Assembly (NCBI RefSeq): GCF_000175635.1
Contig: NZ_ACVP01000020.1
Location: forward strand, 19,782 to 83,781
Reading direction: 5' to 3'
DNA: 64,000 nt
DNA from: Corynebacterium tuberculostearicum SK141
Lineage (GTDB): Bacteria; Actinomycetota; Actinomycetes; Mycobacteriales; Mycobacteriaceae
Shown: in pieces, positions 27,630 to 35,353 of the stretch
How the letters are laid out: each line of letters opens with the position of its first letter
Position numbering within the stretch: position 1 is the stretch's first letter
Translations under genes and position numbers: made by a program
The notes under the pieces: model-generated
What the model saw: only the letters and a program-made list of their open reading frames with translations
Databases searched by the model: none
Told to the model about the DNA's origin: nothing

Positions 27630-28772
27630 CTACTTCTCTAGCGCGACAGCCAATCGATCCGCGAGCTCTGGAAGCGTTATTTCTTCTGCAAGATCCGCAA
27701 AGGCTTTACGGGCTTCGCTTACGCCTACAACGAAGGAAGCTTGCGGCTTGAGACCATAGTTTTCCTCAAACTCCGCCTCTTCTTTAGCCAAGGTTTCTGC
27801 ACCAGCAACGCGTAGGCTCTTTCCATCTGTTGCCTCGACCGGCTCTTCAAAGGCAGTGACAAGGCTTACTGGTCGGGTATCGCGTACCGCAATATAAACC
27901 AGCTCTGGCAGGGTCTGGTTGGCAAAAGTGTTGATCTTGCCGGTGGGCATGGACTTAATAAAAGCATCCGCAAAGTCAACGGCAGCTTGCTTCGCATTCT
28001 CCTCAGAATCCAGGTTCTTGCTCAAGCCGCCCAAGTTTACGGTGGCATAGCGGTAGAGCGTCGAAGACATCATCTGCACGGTGCCGATCATTCCCGCACC
28101 GGTCTCCTCCCCTTCTTCTGCCAAATCATCTACTGCCGTGAAGTAATCAAATTCGGGTGCACTGGCATGAATGCCAAGGGCGTGCGCTACCTGCACTGAG
28201 GCATCAATGTTGAAAGCAGCATCATCGGCAACCATACGGCCAAAAAGTGCCATATCCACCGAGTGATCGGTATCAAGGATTTTCTGCGCTTCTTTCTTCT
28301 TGATCTTCTCGCCGTCTGCCTCGACAATCGCTTCTGCAGCGCGGTCTATCTGGTGGGGGCTCAAGAAGAGTAGGTACTTGGTCTGTGGGTACTTTGCTGC
28401 CTCGAGTTCTTCCTTAGTAGTCTCTTCCGACTCCTCGAGAGCCTTAAGTTTTTTGGAATCTACTTCCGTCGTGATTCCGGCGGACTTGAAGAGATCGGCC
28501 ACTGCAGCCCGGGCGCGCTCAGCGTCCCACCCCTCGTGGTCCTCTACCTTTAGGGCAATTTTCTGCGGAATGCGCTTAGAACGATCGCCGACGGATTCCG
28601 CATCAACATGGGTCTCGAAGTACTTACGGATTGCGCGCTTCCACGACTGGGAAGAAACACGCTGGCGCGGTACACCGCCATACACTGCGGACTTTGGTGC
28701 ACCGGTATCGTCACGGTTGATAAGCGATGGCGGAAGGGTGTGCAGAGCGTGGATATCAATGATAAGAGACAT
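27630..28772 (-). CDS. cas7e: Cascade backbone subunit Cas7e
   Basis: The 380-aa protein starts with SLIIDIHALHTLPPSLINRDD and contains KSAVYGGVPRQRVSSQSWKRA and ALFGRMV, typical of the CasC/Cse4 family that polymerises six-fold along the crRNA. Size and position are standard. Its C-terminal half, from about 250 on, carries KSMPTGKINTFANQTLPE. Confidence 0.97.
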   Translation of the reverse strand: MSLIIDIHALHTLPPSLINRDDTGAPKSAVYGGVPRQRVSSQSWKRAIRKYFETHVDAESVGDRSKRIPQKIALKVEDHEGWDAERARAAVADLFKSAGITTEVDSKKLKALEESEETTKEELEAAKYPQTKYLLFLSPHQIDRAAEAIVEADGEKIKKKEAQKILDTDHSVDMALFGRMVADDAAFNIDASVQVAHALGIHASAPEFDYFTAVDDLAEEGEETGAGMIGTVQMMSSTLYRYATVNLGGLSKNLDSEENAKQAAVDFADAFIKSMPTGKINTFANQTLPELVYIAVRDTRPVSLVTAFEEPVEATDGKSLRVAGAETLAKEEAEFEENYGLKPQASFVVGVSEARKAFADLAEEITLPELADRLAVALEK

Positions 28773-28802
28773 GGTTTCAAGTTCCTTTCAAAAAGTAAGG
28801 GA

Positions 28803-29474
28803 TTAGGATTCTGACTCGTTGTTGGAGGAGGCGTAAACGCCAGTGGCGAAATCGCGGCCCCACCGCAGTAGGACGCCTTGGCGGCGAGCTTGTTCTTTCT
28901 GGGTTACTGTCTGGTCGCCTAAAACGCGGAGGTCATTGGCAAATTGCCCATAGTCAAACCCCAGCTTGGCGCGTCGAAGCAGCGTGACCAGAGAGCGAAT
29001 GTGAACCATCCTGGAGGCCTCGTCTTGCGCCACCATCATGGCGTCGAAACGAGGCTTGGTGGACTGGGATTGGCTCTGGGAATAAAAGCGCCCGCATGCT
29101 TTAGCAAAACTTTGCCCAGCGATGTGGGCATCAGTAGTTGCGCTTTGCATATGCACGCCCAACATCGTGAGAGCTTGAAATGCTGCCAGTTCTGAGGCCG
29201 ATGGTTTATCTCCCCGGCCCAACTCCAACTCGCTCAAGGGTGGCTCCAGCAACAGCAGGACTTCCTCCAAGGCAAGGGGGTGGTGCTTCAGTTTTACTGC
29301 AGAGTACTTCCGCAATGTCGCTAACACAGCTCGGGCGTGTGCCTGTTTAGTGTGGTTCGGCGAATGAAGAAGATTTCGTTGCAGCGAATCTGCGGTCCGA
29401 GCCACCGAGGCGCGAAGCCTCGGACCACCGCTACGTTGCGAGCCTGTCTTAGAGGTATTTTGATTCTCATGCAT
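28803..29474 (-). CDS. cse2: Cascade small subunit Cse2 (Cas11e)
   Basis: The 223-aa protein is helical and basic, with the Cse2 pattern of a C-terminal helix bundle (MVHIRSLVTLLRRAKLGFDYGQFANDLR) and a WGRDFATG tail. Two copies per Cascade stabilise the displaced DNA strand. Its start overlaps the cas8e stop by 8 bp. The N-terminus carries an extra Ser/Arg-rich segment of about 35 residues. Confidence 0.93.
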   Translation of the reverse strand: MHENQNTSKTGSQRSGGPRLRASVARTADSLQRNLLHSPNHTKQAHARAVLATLRKYSAVKLKHHPLALEEVLLLLEPPLSELELGRGDKPSASELAAFQALTMLGVHMQSATTDAHIAGQSFAKACGRFYSQSQSQSTKPRFDAMMVAQDEASRMVHIRSLVTLLRRAKLGFDYGQFANDLRVLGDQTVTQKEQARRQGVLLRWGRDFATGVYASSNNESES

Positions 29475-31212
29475 GGGCCTTGCCCTCCTTCAGAGATGAA
29501 TCGTTACTCCGGCTATCAGCCGGTGGTGCGGTAAGCGGCAGGTCCTTATCAAGGCGGCGAAGAAGTTGCCGATACAAAGAGCCTGCAGAAATGATTCGGC
29601 CCTTTCCTTCTTCTCCGGCATCAATTTCCCTACCAATGACAGCCTTTTGACCAGCTCCTCGGAGCAATTCTCGAGCGTGCGCCAGAGCTACACCCCTGGC
29701 ACGCTTTTGCCATATTTTTTGAGATTCATCGGTAGTATCCACCGCAACGGTAGACATCCACTCGATAAACTGCGGTTCTAGCTGGGCATAGAAGCGATCT
29801 TTGGCAGCTACTCCAAACTCGTAGTCATCGCCCGCGGCTACCCGCAATTGGCCAGCGAACCAGCCCATGCTGATCGCTGCCTGATAGGTCTGTTTAGCGG
29901 AGGCTCGAACAGCATTTCTCACCTTGCGGCCTGCTTCATCGTCCCGAAGCACCACAACAGGCAGCCCGATAGTAGAGCTAAACGTGCTGGCCACTGAAGA
30001 CTCTTGCGGCCCGTACTCCATGGAGACTAGAGCGACATCGAAGACATGCTTTGCCAAGTATCCATCGGCGTCTAGAGCCGCCAGGTTACTCAGGTTTTCG
30101 GGGCGCAGCGGAGCCTTGTCTTTCTTTTGGTCAAAGCCGGGGTCATCCTCAAGCGCAATTAAGGAATCAAGACCTCGCCACATGGTTTGCGTCGAGTCGT
30201 AGGGGCGAGCGTAGTAGGCTGTCACGCCTTTCTTTGACTGATTCGGGCTATAGCGATACGGCGTCATTGGATCGGCCAGCACGTTCTTTCCTGCATCCGG
30301 AATGCGGTCCCCGTTGGAAACTACTACTCGAGTAGCCCGTCCGTCCTCGACAACGAGACGTACTCGCCGCGCTTGCCAGGTCGCTAAGTCAGCAGCACCG
30401 CGAGGAAATGCACCGAGCTTATCGTCGGATCCGGGGCGCTGCGCTGCCGTATCGGGTTCACGCTCCCACACCGGCTTATCGCCTTCGATGGGGTTTGAAT
30501 CCTGCTTGGTGGTGACAACATACTGGGAAGTGTTAAGCAGCAACGTCTCTAATAATCCACCCGTCCCAAGAACGAGTGTTCCGCCCGTTCGGCCGGTCCA
30601 ACCGGTACCGATGGGATAGCCCTTACCACCTTTGACGCGTGGATCGCCCTCCGCGCCGGTCTTAATACCCGAATAGTCATAGGCTTGCAGGTGGATAAGC
30701 CACCGAGCAGCCTCAGCTAAAGACAAACTTTGACGGCCATCCCCAGTGCGCATGGTGAAGAAATCTTCCGCGGCCTCGGGAACGATATAAGAGATGGGAC
30801 GAGTGTCCCCTTTCTTCGAATGCAGGGTAGCTACCTGCATAAAGGGTTGGGTTTCAGAGAGAAGATCAAAGCGATCAGCAAAGGCGTCGAGATAATCCAA
30901 AACAACCTCATCACGTCGCTCTATGATCAGAGTTTCTCGCTGATCAGCGAACCATTCTCCCCAATCAAAATGAGTCCGCCGAGAATTGTGCGAATGGGTA
31001 CGAGCGATTTCCAGGGCATGAGCCCGCCAAAAAATAGCAAGCAGTACACGGATTACCGCATAGTCCTGGGTGGGTGAATCACCCAAGACTTTTTGAGCAT
31101 CGCCGCGACCGGAGAATATATCCCGGATACTTAATGCCACTGGGGCGTCTGCACTGTCAATGCATGAGATCCACGGCTCATCGAGCAAATTAAATGTTGG
31201 TTTTTCAGTCAT
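29467..31212 (-). CDS. cse1: Cascade large subunit Cse1 (Cas8e)
   Basis: The 581-aa protein begins FNLLDEPWISCIDSADAP, the conserved Cse1 N-terminus, and shows FMQVATLHSKKGDTRPISY, the GWTGRTGGTLVLGTGGLLETLLLN core and a C-terminal four-helix bundle. It recognises the PAM and recruits Cas3. A strong AAAGGAGG precedes the ATG. The 96-bp gap to cas3 contains a small ACCTC/GAGGT hairpin (31262-31278). Confidence 0.96.
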   Translation of the reverse strand: MTEKPTFNLLDEPWISCIDSADAPVALSIRDIFSGRGDAQKVLGDSPTQDYAVIRVLLAIFWRAHALEIARTHSHNSRRTHFDWGEWFADQRETLIIERRDEVVLDYLDAFADRFDLLSETQPFMQVATLHSKKGDTRPISYIVPEAAEDFFTMRTGDGRQSLSLAEAARWLIHLQAYDYSGIKTGAEGDPRVKGGKGYPIGTGWTGRTGGTLVLGTGGLLETLLLNTSQYVVTTKQDSNPIEGDKPVWEREPDTAAQRPGSDDKLGAFPRGAADLATWQARRVRLVVEDGRATRVVVSNGDRIPDAGKNVLADPMTPYRYSPNQSKKGVTAYYARPYDSTQTMWRGLDSLIALEDDPGFDQKKDKAPLRPENLSNLAALDADGYLAKHVFDVALVSMEYGPQESSVASTFSSTIGLPVVVLRDDEAGRKVRNAVRASAKQTYQAAISMGWFAGQLRVAAGDDYEFGVAAKDRFYAQLEPQFIEWMSTVAVDTTDESQKIWQKRARGVALAHARELLRGAGQKAVIGREIDAGEEGKGRIISAGSLYRQLLRRLDKDLPLTAPPADSRSNDSSLKEGKAHA

Positions 31213-31308
31213 TATCTTTCGCCTCCTTTCTGTAAAGATGGATTGGTGGTGTGTAGTAAAAACCTCTGGGACGGAGGTGCCCTCAGGGTAGCTTTGGCCT
31301 TGGACATG

Positions 31309-34089
31309 CTAACCCCTACCGTCGCTCATTATTTCGATTCCAAGCTCGGAGGAATAGCGGATTTCAAAGCGTCCAACCGTTGCTTCATTATTTTCGTTAA
31401 GCACAAGAGCTAGTTGTCCTCGGAGCAGATAGTGATCTACCCATTCACCTGGTGTAGATTCCTCAAGCTGGCATACAACCGCGTCAAAGTCTGTTCCATA
31501 ACGAGTCATCCTGCCGGGTAAGCGAACTGTACTCGACGCCAAATGAAAGGCCAGCTCGTATGAAACTTCGCCCCCATCAAGAACCTCGCTGTCCCAACCC
31601 CAAGGCCGATATCCATAATCGGTAGCGATAATGGGGATGACCTCCACGCTCGGCTCAATATCACGAACCTGTGCCGCTCCCCCTTCCCCAGCACTGCGCT
31701 CAGAATCATCGACCAGTCGCTCAAAGAGCGCTTTAAATTGCAGACCATGCCTAGGGTCAGGTAATCGATAATCTGCGGACTTCAAATGAGCCGTAGCTTC
31801 CCCATGTCGCCTCTCATCTTCTGCTTCGGTCCACGCTTCCAGCCACGGTGCTGGCGGTTTAAAATCCGGGTTATAAGCCTCAGCGACGAGCTTGGCAGTA
31901 TCATCTGGCCGCCGAAACTCCTCTGGCAACACAGCCAGAGTGGACATCAGGATCGCTCGACCATAGATTGCTTCCGCACCAGAATCGAACTCCGGAACTG
32001 GGTCTTTCTGCAGCACACCGCGAATGAAAATCTTCGGATCCCGGAGACGGCGAGGCCTATCAGTTTCGGGGCGCGCATGACGGTGCAGCCTACCAATGCG
32101 TTGGATGAGCAAGTCTATAGGCGCGATATCCGTGATGAGAATATCGGCGTCAATATCAAGACTCTGCTCTGCAACCTGGGTGGCTACCACAATTTTGCGC
32201 CACGGACGCCCAGCTCCACGGTGAGAATCAGGGCCAAGCTCTTGCCTCAGCGAATCTTCCTTTTCCACCCTTTCCCAGGCCACAAAGCCCGCGTGGTGAA
32301 GCTCCACACACTCGCCATACATTTCCGCTAGGCGCGAATATGTAGCTTGAGCGCGGCCAATAGTATTGCAAATAACAAGAGCACAGCCACCCTCATCAAG
32401 TAGCTCATCAAGCAATACGGAAAGGGGCCTCTCTTCCTCATTGAGGATCTGAATATCTCCCACCAGGTTGGTAGGCGATGGTTCTACCGAGGTCACATGG
32501 ATCTCCTCTGCCGTAGCTACGGTAATGAGCGGATAGCCCTGCTCACCTTCCGGCATATCTCCCCATGAATAAGCCTCCACCAGCTCCTTACGCTTGTGCG
32601 GCGGCAAGGTTGCGGACATCAGAATGACGCTGGCTCCATAATGTCCCAACCAGGCAATGGTGCTGCGCAGATAGTCAGAGGTATAGACATCGAACGAATG
32701 AATTTCATCGAATATGACCACTTTCCCGGCTAGCCCCACGTGCCGCAGCATGGAATACCTCTGCTGCAGCACCATCATCAGCACCTGGTCCACAGTTCCC
32801 ACGACGAAATTCGAGAGAATCCCCAGTCGACGCCCAGACATCCATTGCGAGGCCACTACCTCACCACCAGATTCTTCCAGGTCATTAATGCCGTTGAACT
32901 TCAACTCAGCAAAGGGCTTGGACAAAGCATTCTTCGAGTGCGCGAGGTACATGGACCGCACCGAGTTTCCTGCCACATTTCCAGCCCACTCGATTGTCCG
33001 CTCTAGCAAGCCATTAGCGGTAGCCATTGTCGGGGCCGCAAAGAACACTCCTTGCGCACCGTTGCGGGCTGCCAGAATCTCTGCGGCTGCGAGTGCCGCC
33101 TCAGTCTTGCCTACGCCGGTCTCCGCCTCGAGCACCACCAAGGCAGGCTCGTCCAGGTCTTGGACCGCCTCTACCATCGCCCGTTGAACCCGGCGCGTTT
33201 TAAATTCCGCAGGCCAATTGAATGACTTACGGAAATGCTCATCAATATCTGTCCACCCCGCAGCCCCAGGGGCCCATGGCGAGGTGAGGTCTAGAAATTC
33301 GGCCGCCGCATCAGTTCGCTCCAGCTGACTACCCTGCACGCGGAGTGTAAATGCTTTTTCATTAGAAGCAATCCAATCCGCCATCACCACCAGTCCGGCC
33401 AGAGCCTGCGCAACGGCAGCGGACATTTTCGGCATTGACGCCACTAGCTTGCCGATGCCCGCTTCCACCCCACACAATTCCTCCATCGCCTCCACCAACT
33501 CACGGTGGACGGCTTTCCATTCAGCCGGGTAATCTTCCAAGAGATTGCGCACTGAAGGATTAGGGCCAGTCGCAATGCCATGATGCGCGTTCACCACTCC
33601 AGCTACCGCATTAGCTTTGGGCCGTCGAACCCCCTGCCCCTCTAACCACAGAGAAAGAATTTCTCCGGAGACTATACTGTGAGGGATCTTGCTAAAGTTG
33701 GCTTCGTCAACGCTGAGCTCCGTAGCCAGTCCTGCATCATCAACAGCGTTAACAAGGTGTTCCAACCCTCCCTGGGTCAGAATTTGCCGCTGGAAAGTTT
33801 TTAAAGCTTTCCCCAGGTCATGACACCCCGCCAACCATAGATACAGCCCTTCCAATTCGGGTTCTGATATCTGCAATTCTCCGCTCAGGAAATCTTTAAC
33901 CGGCTGCGATACCCAAGAGTTAAAGATTAGCGACGCAGCACATGCCGTATCCACCAAGTGTTGCGGCACATTAAGGAAATCAACTCCATCTCCCGGTTTC
34001 GCCCACAAACTGCGCGTCTGCGGCCGCCTTTGCTGCGCCCACCCCTCGGCACGCTTACAGAATTCAACCGTGGCTGCCGGCAATTCCAT
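31309..34089 (-). CDS. cas3: CRISPR-associated helicase/nuclease Cas3
   Basis: The 926-aa protein has an N-terminal HD nuclease (LNVPQHLVDTACAA, GCHDLGKALKTFQ, VVNAHHGIA) followed by a superfamily 2 helicase: Walker A EAETGVGKTEAAL, DEIH box VIFDEIHSFD, SAT motif LMSATLPPH and motif VI QRIGRLHRHAR. It is recruited by Cascade to degrade target DNA. The frame is open from a TTG at 34161, but ATG 34089 is preceded by GGAGG at 8 bp and gives the usual short lead-in to LWAK, so I prefer it. It is first in the cas operon. Confidence 0.95.
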   Translation of the reverse strand: MELPAATVEFCKRAEGWAQQRRPQTRSLWAKPGDGVDFLNVPQHLVDTACAASLIFNSWVSQPVKDFLSGELQISEPELEGLYLWLAGCHDLGKALKTFQRQILTQGGLEHLVNAVDDAGLATELSVDEANFSKIPHSIVSGEILSLWLEGQGVRRPKANAVAGVVNAHHGIATGPNPSVRNLLEDYPAEWKAVHRELVEAMEELCGVEAGIGKLVASMPKMSAAVAQALAGLVVMADWIASNEKAFTLRVQGSQLERTDAAAEFLDLTSPWAPGAAGWTDIDEHFRKSFNWPAEFKTRRVQRAMVEAVQDLDEPALVVLEAETGVGKTEAALAAAEILAARNGAQGVFFAAPTMATANGLLERTIEWAGNVAGNSVRSMYLAHSKNALSKPFAELKFNGINDLEESGGEVVASQWMSGRRLGILSNFVVGTVDQVLMMVLQQRYSMLRHVGLAGKVVIFDEIHSFDVYTSDYLRSTIAWLGHYGASVILMSATLPPHKRKELVEAYSWGDMPEGEQGYPLITVATAEEIHVTSVEPSPTNLVGDIQILNEEERPLSVLLDELLDEGGCALVICNTIGRAQATYSRLAEMYGECVELHHAGFVAWERVEKEDSLRQELGPDSHRGAGRPWRKIVVATQVAEQSLDIDADILITDIAPIDLLIQRIGRLHRHARPETDRPRRLRDPKIFIRGVLQKDPVPEFDSGAEAIYGRAILMSTLAVLPEEFRRPDDTAKLVAEAYNPDFKPPAPWLEAWTEAEDERRHGEATAHLKSADYRLPDPRHGLQFKALFERLVDDSERSAGEGGAAQVRDIEPSVEVIPIIATDYGYRPWGWDSEVLDGGEVSYELAFHLASSTVRLPGRMTRYGTDFDAVVCQLEESTPGEWVDHYLLRGQLALVLNENNEATVGRFEIRYSSELGIEIMSDGRG

Positions 34090-34162
34090 TTTCCATTCCT
34101 CCGCAAGACTCTCATGCCACCGAAGCTTCGACCTCAGTCGACTAAACCATTCACTACCCAAG

Positions 34163-34191
34163 ACATTAGCACCGTTAGCACTGCAACGTTC
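34163..34191 (-). promoter_or_regulatory. Candidate cas operon promoter overlapping the pseudo-crRNA seed target
   Basis: An extended -10 (TGC-TAATGT, minus strand 34171 down to 34163) lies about 75 bp before the preferred cas3 ATG. The sequence 34190 down to 34177 reads AAC then GTTGCAGTGCT. This 11-mer is identical to positions 2-12 of the pseudospacer 34281-34313, and AAC sits where the PAM belongs. The -10 assignment is inference; the sequence match is direct. Confidence 0.55.
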
Positions 34192-34227
34192 ATTATTTTT
34201 CTACGCTAAATCGAAACCGCAGTAGAG

Positions 34228-34233
34228 TACACT
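34228..34233 (+). promoter_or_regulatory. Candidate -10 for the pseudo-CRISPR RNA
   Basis: TACACT fits TANNNT and lies 25 bp before the first pseudo-repeat on the plus strand. No clear -35 is visible. Confidence 0.35.
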
Positions 34234-34252
34234 CTTTTGCAGGTGATAACAC

Positions 34253-34280
34253 CACCTTCCCGCACCCAACGGGATGAGCC
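34253..34280 (+). repeat. Pseudo-repeat 1 (handle half conserved)
   Basis: Compared with the crRNA-sense array repeat, the last ten bases are identical and the CCCG/CGGG stem base is kept, while the loop and 5' end differ. Confidence 0.75.
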
Positions 34281-34313
34281 TGTTGCAGTGCTCAAAGCAG
34301 CATTTGAGCTGTA

Positions 34314-34341
34314 CCCCTCCCCGCGCTAGCGGGGCTTTTCA
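34314..34341 (+). repeat. Pseudo-repeat 2 (hairpin half conserved, terminator-like)
   Basis: Positions 4-21 agree with the array repeat at 16 of 18 bases, including the full CCCCGC/GCGGGG stem. The final seven bases are replaced by a T-rich CTTTTCA, so it doubles as a possible rho-independent terminator. Confidence 0.75.
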
Positions 34342-34446
34342 CTTTCACGCCCTCAGCACGGGCTGCCCCAAAGTCCGAAACCCCTCGGGGCACCAGACGC
34401 CATAGAGCCGCTCTACTTTCCCACCAGTGCAAACGTTACCCCTGCT

Positions 34447-34504
34447 TTTACCTCCGGTTTCTCCACGGCATAGAATCATCAGTGACATTCACCCCGATGT
34501 CACT
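34447..34504 (+). promoter_or_regulatory. Promoter and palindromic operator of the PTS operon
   Basis: A -35-like TTTACC (34447-34452) and -10 TAGAAT (34471-34476) are 18 bp apart. Directly after the -10 lies a perfect palindrome AGTGACAT-N8-ATGTCACT (34481-34504), placed to block initiation when bound by a repressor. The repressor gene is not in the window. Confidence 0.6.
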
Positions 34505-34526
34505 ATTTCTGTGATGGGAGATACAT

Positions 34527-35342
34527 ATGGCGACACTAGATTCCCTTTTGGTGCCCGGCGCGGTGGAGCTGCACGGCGCCGCGGATAACTGGAGGCAGGC
34601 CATCCGGTTGGCGGGCTCGCTGCTGGAAGAAGCAGGCACGATCACCGCGGACTACACGAACGCAATGGTGCACTCCGTAGAAGAAACGGGCCCCTACATT
34701 GTGGTTGCTCCTGGCTTCGCATTCGCGCACGCGCGTCCTTCGGAGGCGGTGAAGGAAACCTCCCTGTCGTGGGTGCGGCTGGATAAGCCAGTGGAATTCG
34801 GCCATGACTCTAATGATCCCGTCGACCTAGTCGTAGCTTTTGCCGCGCGCAACAACTCCGAGCACCTGCAGGCGATGAAGCAGCTGGCAAAGCTGCTAGC
34901 CACCAAGCGTGACGAGCTCAATCGCGCGGAATCCGAAGAAGAACTCCGCGCAATTCTCACCGCATCGACTTCGAGCAAGAAGCAGCCGGCGGCCGAGCCG
35001 AAAGCGACGCCCGCGTCCCAAGAGGCAAAGCACACCGCCGCAGATTCTGTCGCGTCCAAGGGAAAGATCCTCACGGTGTGCGGCAACGGCCTGGGAACCT
35101 CGCTGTTCCTTAAGAACACGCTAGAGCAGGTCCTCGATGAATGGGGCTGGGGACCGTACCTGAATGTAGAAGCCACGGACACCATCTCCGCCAAGGGTCG
35201 TGCGAGCGAGGCAGATTTCCTGCTCACCTCCGGCGAAATCGCAGCAACGCTTGGCGATGTCGGCGTTCCCGTCTACGTCATTCAAGACTTCACCTCTATG
35301 TCTGAAATCGATGGGGCTCTGCGCGAGCTCTATGACATCTAA
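34527..35342 (+). CDS. PTS ascorbate-family EIIA-EIIB fusion protein
   Basis: The 271-aa protein fuses two PTS domains. Residues 1-150 are an EIIA of the mannitol/fructose superfamily, with the phospho-histidine in PGFAFAHARPSEAV (about His67-69). An Ala/Lys/Pro linker follows. Residues about 178-271 are an EIIB of the lactose/ascorbate type, with the phospho-cysteine in KILTVCGNGLGTSLF. It relays phosphate from HPr to the sugar bound by the IIC gene 11 bp downstream. The UlaC-UlaB order in one chain is common in actinobacteria. Confidence 0.9.
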   Translation: MATLDSLLVPGAVELHGAADNWRQAIRLAGSLLEEAGTITADYTNAMVHSVEETGPYIVVAPGFAFAHARPSEAVKETSLSWVRLDKPVEFGHDSNDPVDLVVAFAARNNSEHLQAMKQLAKLLATKRDELNRAESEEELRAILTASTSSKKQPAAEPKATPASQEAKHTAADSVASKGKILTVCGNGLGTSLFLKNTLEQVLDEWGWGPYLNVEATDTISAKGRASEADFLLTSGEIAATLGDVGVPVYVIQDFTSMSEIDGALRELYDI

Positions 35343-35353
35343 GGAGCATCCTC

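Larger units (their letters stand above)
34253..34341 (+). ncRNA. One-spacer pseudo-CRISPR unit, candidate Cas-regulating RNA
   Basis: On the plus strand, divergent from cas3, two degenerate copies of the array repeat lie exactly 61 bp apart, the period of the main array. Pseudo-repeat 1 (34253-34280) keeps CCCGC and a perfect GGGATGAGCC, the half that forms the crRNA 5' handle. Pseudo-repeat 2 (from 34314) matches the array repeat at 16 of 18 positions over the CTCCCCGCG...GCGGGG hairpin, the half that Cas6e needs, but ends in CTTTTC like a terminator. The 33-nt pseudospacer (34281-34313) starts TGTTGCAGTGCT; positions 2-12 match the cas3 upstream region next to AAC. This fits known CreR/CreA-type RNAs that direct Cascade to repress promoters through short seed pairing. 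Confidence 0.7.

Noticed and set aside
34281..34313. A CreTA toxin gene paired with the pseudo-CRISPR unit
   Set aside because: No small toxin-like open frame with its own promoter is visible between the unit and cas3; the seed match is to the cas3 upstream region, which favours a cas-regulating RNA.
34314..34341. Pseudo-repeat 2 as only a terminator of cas3-unrelated transcription
   Set aside because: A plain terminator would not explain the 16 of 18 identity to the CRISPR repeat nor the exact 61-bp distance from the first pseudo-repeat; it may serve both purposes.
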